This document shows positions 57,351 to 64,000 of a DNA stretch of 64,000 bases, in pieces. Source of the stretch: Taudactylus pleione (Eukaryota; Chordata; Amphibia; Anura; Myobatrachidae). The stretch is from NCBI GenBank assembly GCA_031769625.1, contig JAUIMM010000566.1, forward strand, positions 1,121,001 through 1,185,000, given 5' to 3'. Made by a program: the position numbers and the translations under genes. The notes beneath the pieces were generated by a model. The model did no database searches. It worked only from the letters and a program-made list of their open reading frames with translations, and was not told the DNA's origin. Every line of letters begins with the position of its first letter. Within the stretch, counting starts at the first letter, position 1.

Positions 57351-57920
57351 TGCACTTGGAGGGAGCACCCCTGATGGACAGAGCACCCCCTGGACAAAAC
57401 TACAGCACCCCTTTAGGACTGGGACACTGCACAGGACTTTGGAGTGGACACAGCCCCTATGGACAACTGACTGCACAACACAGTCCAGCCAGCCCCTATG
57501 GACTTTGAAGTAGTGGACACAGCCCCTATAGACAACAGCAGCACAGTGCAGCACAGCACAACACTACACTACACTACACAGCCCAGCCAACCCTAACTCC
57601 CACCCTCCCTCTTCACTGTCCACAGCCGAGTGAGAAAATGGCGCTGACGCGGGTACCTTATATAGGATCCAAAACCCGTGAGACCCGGAAGGCGGGATGA
57701 TGACGTTTTGCCTCGATTTCAGATCCGAGTCAGGCGGGAAAAGTCGAGCCTGACTCGGATCGGCCTCGGATCGGGGGGGCTCGGGGGGGTTCGGATTTCA
57801 GAAATCCGAACCCGCTCACCCCTATATTATATTACTATTTCTACTGTGGTCATGGTATGTGCTGGGGAGGGGGGTTTCCAGGCAAAAGGAAACCCCCCTG
57901 CGTTTGCCTATGGTGTCATG

Positions 57921-58188
57921 GGCATGTCAGCAAAAGTGGCTGCGTATACAGACGCACAAATAGGAGGCCATAGCGAAATGGATAAAAAGCACATGCCATA
58001 GGTCTGGTGCAAGTTTCGATAGTGCGGCCGATGGTGGTGTTTAAGGTTGCACCATTCGGTATTACTGCATGTATATAGCAGTTGAAAGTGGGTGTCTCAG
58101 TCCTTACACATTTGCATAAAGCCACAGACAAGCGACTGACAACAGACATTGCTGCGTGCGCTTCTGTGTCTTACTCAGAATCAGGCCC
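57921..58188. mobile_element. Right part of a GGGCCTGATTCAGA-type MITE
   Basis: Ends CTCAGAATCAGGCCC at 58,188. The interior (GTGCGGCCGATGGTGGTG and GGTTGCACCATTCGG) matches 50.86-50.96 kb. Its left half would lie before 52,376 (element G appears to be inserted in it), but I cannot find the left terminus. Confidence 0.5.
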
Positions 58189-59385
58189 TATATCTTTTTA
58201 ATAATTAAAAGATTCACAATAGCATGTAAGCCTCCAGAGGTCCATCCCATATACCATCAGCACATAACCGCTGAGGAACTCATCTCACCAACCAGAGATC
58301 GTTTTCGCTCATGTTGCTTTGTGTCAAGCATCTGTTTCACAGCCAGCACATTTCATCGCTGCGCAACTTCATCAAGGGGACCTTTGAAGACCATTCAGGT
58401 TTAGCTATATGGTAATTTGAATGTTTTTATTGTACGTGTTCATAATCCTATTAGTGTTACATGTTAAAGTATTCACTTTTACATTATGTAACAACAATGA
58501 AAAACAACATCTAAATTACTTACTATGTAGGATGTAAAAACACTGAACAGAGGATAAAGACACGTACAGTAGTCTTGCAAATATATGGGGTTGGTAATAA
58601 TTTACACTAGGGTTCATAGTAATTCATATGTAATAATGTAATATTCAGTTTCTGTTATAATGTAAAATTCTCCATTTAGCAATCTTTTATAGCTATAACC
58701 AGAAAAACACAGATCAGAATAGAGCAGAAAAGTGTTTATAACCTTAGGCATACCACAAATGTCCTGAATGCAGTGATACAATACTGAATTGTGAATCCTG
58801 CATTAGCTGGAAAGTGAGTCAATTGTACAACATTATGTTTTGGATAAATTTGGTTTGCATGGTACAGTACAGGTACTGATTTTGCTGGATAAATGTTAGG
58901 AGGATGGTTATATAGGAGGGGAAGTCACCCAAATCATACAGGTAGGTGGCGGCTCCTTAACTGTCTGGCCGGGGGGTCTGCAGTGCACATCCTCCCTTGC
59001 AATCCCGATGATTGACAGCTGATGTCACCTGAGGGTTGGCTTAAGTCAGATAGCCGCAGGGTGTAGCCTAAATCCGGAGGCGTTAGCTGCAGCCCCTATG
59101 AGCCAGATAGGGCTGCCATTATAGCAGGGGAGTGGCTTTCCCATGGGAAGCCCTCTCTCTGCTATTGCAGTCCGGACTGGCAGTCCCAGGGGGAGAAAAT
59201 CCCTCCCCTGGGACTGCCTGTCTGGCTGTGATCAGTACAGTAGTGCTTCCAATGAGAAGTCACTAAACTGCTGCTAGCCTAGGCAGTGCCTGCGGGTGGG
59301 GGATTTTACTGGGGAGGGGGGGTGCAATCCCGCAGCCCCTAGGTAAAATCAACCACTGCTCAGGACCCAAAACAGATCATGTTTT
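58189..59385. other. Unassigned intergenic DNA
   Basis: AT-rich to about 58,900, then more GC-rich (59,000-59,345, with CAGTCCCAGGGGGAG and its inverted partner CTCCCCTGGGACTGCC). No gene recognised. Confidence 0.4.
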
Positions 59386-59541
59386 TTAGGTCTCCTCACA
59401 GAATCACAAGTGAAATTATTAGCTCCACCTGTGGATCTTTTAAAATGTGTCAGTGAGTAATGAATACACCTGTGCACCTAGCAGGTGACCTGGAAAACGT
59501 ATATTGTTTGAGAACCTGTGGGCCAAGTTTGAGAACCACTG
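59386..59541. mobile_element. hAT element end (…GAGAACCACTG)
   Basis: Terminates AAGTTTGAGAACCACTG, the inverse of the hAT consensus CAGTGGTTCTCAAAC. The preceding CACCTGTGGATCTTTTAAAA matches, inverted, TTAAAAGATCCACAGGTGG at 52,767-52,785, so two copies in opposite orientation exist. The opposite terminus was not found. Confidence 0.55.
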
Positions 59542-59777
59542 CCCTAAATAAAAATAATAAAATAGCTTCCACTGCTAAACTATTCCATAACTAATCATTG
59601 GTGAAATTTGAGAAAGCAGGATAAATAAGTGGTTCTTAATGCGATCGATTTAACCTGGGATTCAGGATATGTTTTCAATAAAAGGGATAATTGGTAAAGA
59701 GGAGCACACTGTCTCTGTTTTCCTTGACTGCCAGGCATTAGGACTCAGAGTAGCAGCTCCCGGCAGCATGACCTGTG

Positions 59778-60530
59778 TTCAGGGCCGGCAACAGAAATCT
59801 TGGAGCCCGGTACCCTCAAGTTTTTGGGGCCCCCTATTCCCTCCCGGTAGGTACATGCAGGTTGGCATTTGGCTCATCCCATGTCTCTGCCGCCTCATGC
59901 CCAACTGTGTCTCTCAGCCTTACCCTCGCCCATGTTGCACCAGCCTTAACCCTTACCTCTCCAACTTCTTCTTCACCTGTGTCACTCCAGTACCATCCCT
60001 GTCTCCAGCCTCATCCCCTCTGCCTCTCCATCTGCAACGATCCACTTATATCTCCTGTATCTTTCAGCACCATTATCCCCCCACCCATGTCTCTCAGCTT
60101 CATCTGTGTCTCTCAGATTCATTTCCAAACCCTCGTGTCTTTCATCTTTATTCTCTCAGCTTCATTTTCCCCAGCCCTGTGTCTCTCAGCTTCCCAGCCA
60201 CTGTCTCTCAGCTTCATTTTCCCCAGCCACTGTGTCTATCAGCTTCATTTTCCCCAGCCCCTGTTTCTCTAAGCTTGATTTCCTGCAACCCATGCCCGTG
60301 TCACCCCCCCACACTTCCTCAGCCCCTGTGTCTATCACACACCCCTCCTCCCCAGCCTCTGTGTCTTTCAAACCCCCCTCTTCCCCAGCCCATGTCTGTC
60401 ACACAGCCATCCTCTTCCCCAGCCCCTCTGTCTGTCACTCCCCCCCCTCTCCCCCAGCCCGTGTCTGTCACACACACACCCTCTCTCTCAGCGTCTGACA
60501 CAAACACCCCTCCTTCATCTGAAACTCCTC
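59778..60530. repeat. CT-rich minisatellite
   Basis: Opens with CAGGGCCGGCAACAG (transposon-end-like), then runs of TGTCTCTCAGCTTCATTTTC and CCCAGCCCCTGTGTCT in units of about 30 bp. The 344-residue frame at 59,669-60,703 and the 165- and 130-residue frames overlapping it in other registers stay open only because of this periodic, stop-poor sequence. I do not call a gene. Confidence 0.85.
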
Positions 60531-61262
60531 ACCACCTGCCCCGTGATTCTCTAGCCCAGCTGCATTCAATTGGCAATAGCACGCACATGACAACAGGTTA
60601 TGGGCCCAGGCACACAAATGGCAGGAATCTAGACACCAGAAGACATGTGTCTGCACAAAGTATCAGTACAGAGTACCAGTTAACCAGACAAGTTAATCAG
60701 TGAGACTGTATAACTGTTTTCAGTGCAAGGATGTACACACGAGCTACATCCACAATGGGTTTCATTAACCTGATACGTTTAGAGAATTATACCACATGGA
60801 AATTTGCAATAGAAATGCAACTGAAGTGAGAGAAGTTGTGGAAAGTTACAGTTAATCCAGATGACAATCTTGTAACAGCATGCCAGAGCCCAGTGTACAC
60901 TAACCGGGTCTGGTGGTGCTGGTGTCCTGCTGCCCGTTGGCACCCACCACAGTAGGAGTTCATGGCTAGCTGACCCTTCTGGCTGTTGGCTTCTCCCCCA
61001 GCTGTTGCAAATCTGCTCTTGGAGGCTGACATACAGCTGCGGTTCCCATAGGGAACTGTGTGCCACTCTGTTTTAGATTAAAATGGCCATGTGAGGGTCC
61101 CTGGTGAAAGCAACCAATATGTTAGACTACGTGCCTCAGTTCTGGGTGTATGACAACTCTAAGTGTATGGCCAGCATCCACATTATTTACCCAAGGTTCG
61201 GGACAGAACCATGTACCAGAATGTCAACATGTTTAGAATGGCAACATTCTGAGAATACCTAT
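60531..61262. other. Unassigned intergenic DNA
   Basis: No recognised repeat boundary or gene. The minus-strand frames at 60,779-61,066 match no family I know. Confidence 0.4.
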
Positions 61263-61560
61263 GGTTAGGTTTAGATGCCATAGGGAGAGTTAGGGTTAGG
61301 CACTTAGGGAGAGGTTAGGGTTAGACTATGTGTGTGTGGGGAGGATAGGGTTAGGGACTAGGGAGTGGGATAGTGGTAGGGATTAGGGTTAGGCAGAGAA
61401 TACTCACCAAAATCGCCACTCCATCAGACTTCTGCTCTGACAGTCACCATTGGGACCCGGAAGCCATGCAAGGGCCACTGCAGTGATTGAGACCAGGTAA
61501 AGGAACCAAGGGCCAATGGAGACATTATGTGGACATGCTATCATGTTGACATGTCATCCT
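61263..61560. repeat. TTAGGG-like repeat with CAACAT motifs
   Basis: GTTAGGGTTAGGCACTTAGG and variants, with AACATGTTTAGAATGGCAAC before and ATGTTGACATGTCATCC after as loosely inverted flanks. Similar in kind to 9,565-9,960, suggesting one transposon family carrying this repeat. Confidence 0.55.
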
Positions 61561-62210
61561 AGTAGACATGATAAATAAAGATGTAGCCACGCTCATCTAT
61601 CCTTGTTATGGCGTGTAGTGTGATAACCTAGTCGCACTGCGCCTGGACGCAGGGCGGCGTATTGTCATGAGGTGGTGCAGGATGGCGGGAGGTGATGCTT
61701 TGAGGTGTAGTGTGACACATGTAGTTGCCGGCGAGTGTAATACTAGTGTTCGTCCACCAGATGTTGCTTTTGAAAATCACAACTGCGCATGCGTGAGTTC
61801 TACATTGAAATACTGTACACTACAGCTCTACTGCACTGTGCTCTACAGTATGATTTACTGCAACAATACTGTAATGTTAGTACATGTGCTGAGCATCATT
61901 TTCTGCAGTGCGCTCACACAATCCCGGGACCCCTGATCGCTTTATAAAATCCTCAGCATCCAAAGTAAAAAGGTGTACTTCCAAAAAAAATACTTGCAAT
62001 CTGTGCTTAAAAGACGCACGTAGTTGAAAAAAAAAAATTCATACTATTCAAAGTCAATGAGTTAATTGTATGGCTCACCACTATCCCCACCAACATTCAC
62101 TTCTATTCAATTCTGCTGCATGCTGAGCCCACTATTGACATTGTACACAAAATGTCTGCTGTAATTTGCACATAACACATCACATACATGACAAGTGCGG
62201 CTCTCAACAA
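61561..62210. repeat. Repeat related to the 4.3-7.1 kb region
   Basis: GTCCACCAGATGTTGC, GCGCATGCGTGAG and GCATGCTGAGCCCACTATTG recur in similar order at 4,440-4,500 and 6,600-6,730. Boundaries unclear. Confidence 0.5.
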
Positions 62211-62217
62211 GGGTTGT

Positions 62218-62825
62218 GTGTGTGGACTAGAGGTTTGGGTGAGTGCCTTGCAGAATGGGTGTCCCAGGTTCGAAACCTGACTATTTATTTTTGAAATCTT
62301 TACTACAGGATTAAATATAAATCACTTGGTTTGTGAGAGTTCTGTCATTTATACAAATACATACAGTACAGGTACTGTATCTGTGTTGACCAGAGGACGC
62401 ACACCCAGTATTGCATAAAGACCAACAATTCCATTTCAGTATTCTTATCCAAGTCTACTGAACTGAATACATTGCACTCAAGTTCGAACCACCTGACATT
62501 TCTATGCTACTGTATGCCAAGTGTAGCAGCATTGTACGCTAAACCGCTATGCAGTAGACATTGTATTGTACACATTACAGGGCCGTCTCTGTGTGTATGG
62601 CCACCCAAGTCCCTTCACCACCAGGTGAAGATTTTGACAAGAGTAGTGAGTGTGGGCTAGAGGTGTGGGTGAGCAACTTGCAGAGTGGGTGTCCGGGGTT
62701 TGAGACCTGACAATTTATTTATTTTATTTTTAAATCTTCAATACAGGATTAAAAATAAATCACTTGGTGTGTGAGAGTTCTGTCATTTATACAAATATAT
62801 ACAGGTATCTGTGTTGTTGACCAAT
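62218..62825 (+). repeat. Tandem pair of tRNA-headed repeats, 430-bp step
   Basis: TGTGGACTAGAGGTTTGGGT at 62,221 and TGTGGGCTAGAGGTGTGGGT at 62,651 start two similar blocks. The first holds a near-perfect B box, GGTTCGAAACC (62,267-62,277); the second has GGTTTGAGACC. Each is followed by CACTTGGT and GAGAGTTCTGTCATTTATAC. The head looks tRNA-derived and SINE-like. No complete cloverleaf was found, so this is not called a tRNA gene. Confidence 0.6.
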
Positions 62826-62898
62826 TAAATTTTTTTTTTCTTTTAGCTTTCATTCATATTTTTTTTAACAGATGCGCGGATCTGTCCCTACATCTGTG

Positions 62899-63093
62899 GG
62901 GTCTATTTATCAAGCAGTGAAAAGTGTGGAGAAGTGGAGCAGTGGAGAAGTTGCCCATAGCAACCAATCAGCTCCTACCTATTATTTTATAGACTGTACT
63001 TGATAAATGCTACTTAAAAGCTGATTGGTTGCTATGGGCAACTTCTCTACTGGTTCACTTCTCCACACTTTTTGCTGCTTGATAAATAGACCC
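62899..63093. mobile_element. 195-bp palindromic MITE
   Basis: GGGTCTATTTATCAAGCAG at the left and CTGCTTGATAAATAGACCC at the right are perfect 19-bp inverted ends. The palindrome extends inward through AAGTTGCCCATAGCAACCAA and its mirror. CTGTG lies immediately outside both ends (62,894-62,898 and 63,094-63,098). Confidence 0.9.
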
Positions 63094-63098
63094 CTGTG

Positions 63099-63550
63099 TC
63101 TCTTGTCACTGTATATAATGACAGTAATGTGCAATACTATACAGTACTTACCATGCTGCACTTGGGCCCTGAGACGGAGAAGCCGCCGTGGGTCTCTTCT
63201 GACCAGATCGCTCCAACTTCTTTACAGGGAGCGGAGCATGTGTTGCCACCCATACTTATAGAGTATGCCTCGGCGGGCATTCATGTACACCCACCGTTTC
63301 TCAATATTGTTGGTGAGCGGCCTGTCCCACCAACACACTAATATCAGAAACTCACCCCTGCAATATGGTCTATAGCGAGCCGCCATATTCTCAGGAATGA
63401 GTAAGCATCAGGATAGTATGACGCAGGATGTCCCTGTAATGTGTATAATACAATGTCTACTGCATGGCAGTTTAGAGTAAAATGCTGCTATAGGTAGCAT
63501 ACAATAGCAAAGACATGCCAGGTGGTGGGAAGTTGAGGGCAATGTACTGT
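63099..63550. other. Unassigned intergenic DNA
   Basis: Somewhat GC-rich at 63,160-63,310 with two overlapping small frames, neither recognisable. From about 63,555 ATCATTTATTTATATGGTGC resembles a SINE tail cut by the next MITE. Confidence 0.35.
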
Positions 63551-63611
63551 ATTATTGTTATCATTTATTTATATGGTGCCACAAAGGTTCCGCAGCGCCT
63601 TAATGTATTCA

Positions 63612-64000
63612 GGGACTGATTCAGACCCGCTCGCAAGCGATATGCACTCACAAGCGGGACAATGTTTTCCCCCTGCGCATGCGCCACCCATGGCGTGTGC
63701 ATGCGTGAGACCCGGCCAGCGACGGGCGCTCAGTTGCTATGGGTATCGCACCAACATGGGGCGGCTGTCGATTGTGAATAACAGCTCGCCCCGTTTTGGA
63801 GGCGGGCAGGGGGGTGGCTACACAAACGGAGGTATTCCCAAAGGAATGCCTGCCGTTTGTGGTAGGCACCACTGACATCACCAGTGATGTCAATGGTGAA
63901 CTTCCAGCTCTATTTAGACACGGAAGCTCACTGGGACTTGCGGGAACGAGACAATGCCACAAGGGTCTCATCGCAAGCCCCGATGGTCGCGACCATCGCG
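63612..64000. mobile_element. GGGCCTGATTCAGA-family MITE, cut by window end
   Basis: Starts GGGACTGATTCAGACCCGC after TCA and follows the GC-rich subtype (TGACATCACCAGTGATGTCA; GATGGTCGCGACCATCGCG) to the last base. The right end lies outside the window. Close to the 22.5-kb copy. Confidence 0.88.

Larger units (their letters stand above)
52866..57824 (-). mobile_element. hAT element E with near-full transposase, TSD TATTATAT
   Basis: Begins TAGGGGTGTGCACCGG and ends GCTCACCCCTA, flanked by perfect TATTATAT (52,858-52,865 and 57,825-57,832). It is the most complete member of the family here. From right to left: GAGCGGG end with subterminal inverted motifs, GGCGC-rich leader, short repeats, 155-bp array, then the whole transposase on the minus strand (56,641 down to about 53,494), and the TTTTGG-rich end. 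The transposase is broken by stops and frameshifts, so the copy is presumably inactive. Confidence 0.96.
52376..57912. mobile_element. hAT element G, split by element E
   Basis: Left end CAGTGGCAAACGCAGG and right end CCTGCGTTTGCCTATG are inverted. Flanks GTGTCACG (52,368-52,375) and GTGTCATG (57,913-57,920) match at 7 of 8 positions. GGGGGGTTTCC near both ends supports the pairing. Without E and its duplication the element is about 570 bp and non-coding. It is older than E. Confidence 0.78.

Noticed and set aside
59669..60703. 344-residue open frame on the + strand, the longest in the window
   Set aside because: It is the translation of a CT-rich minisatellite. Overlapping frames in other registers are also long, the protein is Pro/Ser/Leu-repetitive, and no domain or splice signal is present.
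62221..62281. Functional tRNA gene
   Set aside because: The B box is good, but I cannot fold a full acceptor stem and anticodon arm, and the tandem copy is degenerate. SINE-like head preferred.

Overview
The window looks like a piece of a large, repeat-rich vertebrate nuclear genome, most likely a frog or other amphibian. This is inferred from one vertebrate gene exon, the abundance of young-looking hAT elements and palindromic MITEs, a tRNA-headed SINE and microsatellites. There are no operons, Shine-Dalgarno sites or CRISPR arrays. Almost every long open frame is a by-product of a repeat.

Host gene. I can support one host gene: the last coding exon of the netrin receptor UNC5D on the + strand (12,442-12,646). 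It has a clear 3' splice site before it, and a plausible 3'UTR with AATAAA near 13,382 after it. Positions 1 to about 12,441 are therefore read as its last intron (with repeats), and everything after about 13,400 as intergenic.

Transposons. Five elements of one Ac-like hAT group (ends TAGGGATG/TAGGGGTG ... CACCCCTA, or variants) each have a perfect and different 8-bp target duplication: 4,775-6,107; 14,035-17,310; 38,167-43,205; 45,479-48,910; 52,866-57,824. The last carries a recognisable but broken BED-finger hAT transposase on the minus strand. Two others (38.2-43.2 kb and 45.5-48.9 kb) are deletion derivatives of it with the same architecture. The 14-17 kb copy has replaced its interior with a giant, nearly perfect hairpin (arms about 1.3 kb). 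A second group has CAG-type ends (8,715-9,011; 39,518-41,271; 52,376-57,912). A third, very abundant family of palindromic MITEs has ends GGGCCTGATTCAGA and 3-bp target duplications.

Layout. 1-12.4 kb: UNC5D intron with MITEs, a LINE fragment and one hAT. 12.4-13.4 kb: UNC5D end. 13.6-17.4 kb: MITE split by the hairpin hAT. 18.9-24.5 kb: MITEs, a 91-bp minisatellite, a foldback element and a SINE. 24.5-30.5 kb: mostly unassigned, with degenerate tandem repeats. 30.7-38.1 kb: cluster of GGGCCTGATTCAGA MITEs. 37.5-44.1 kb: a foldback element holding a MITE and a 5-kb hAT that itself holds another hAT. 45.5-48.9 kb: inverted hAT derivative. 52.4-57.9 kb: hAT inside hAT. 58-64 kb: unassigned DNA, a CT-rich minisatellite, tRNA-headed tandem repeats and two MITEs.

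The most unusual items are the hairpin-bearing hAT, the nested stack at 37.5-44.1 kb, and the paired hAT derivatives that lost the catalytic domain but keep the dimerisation domain and a fused N-terminal frame. Motifs and target duplications were read by eye; identities and family names were not checked by alignment or database search.
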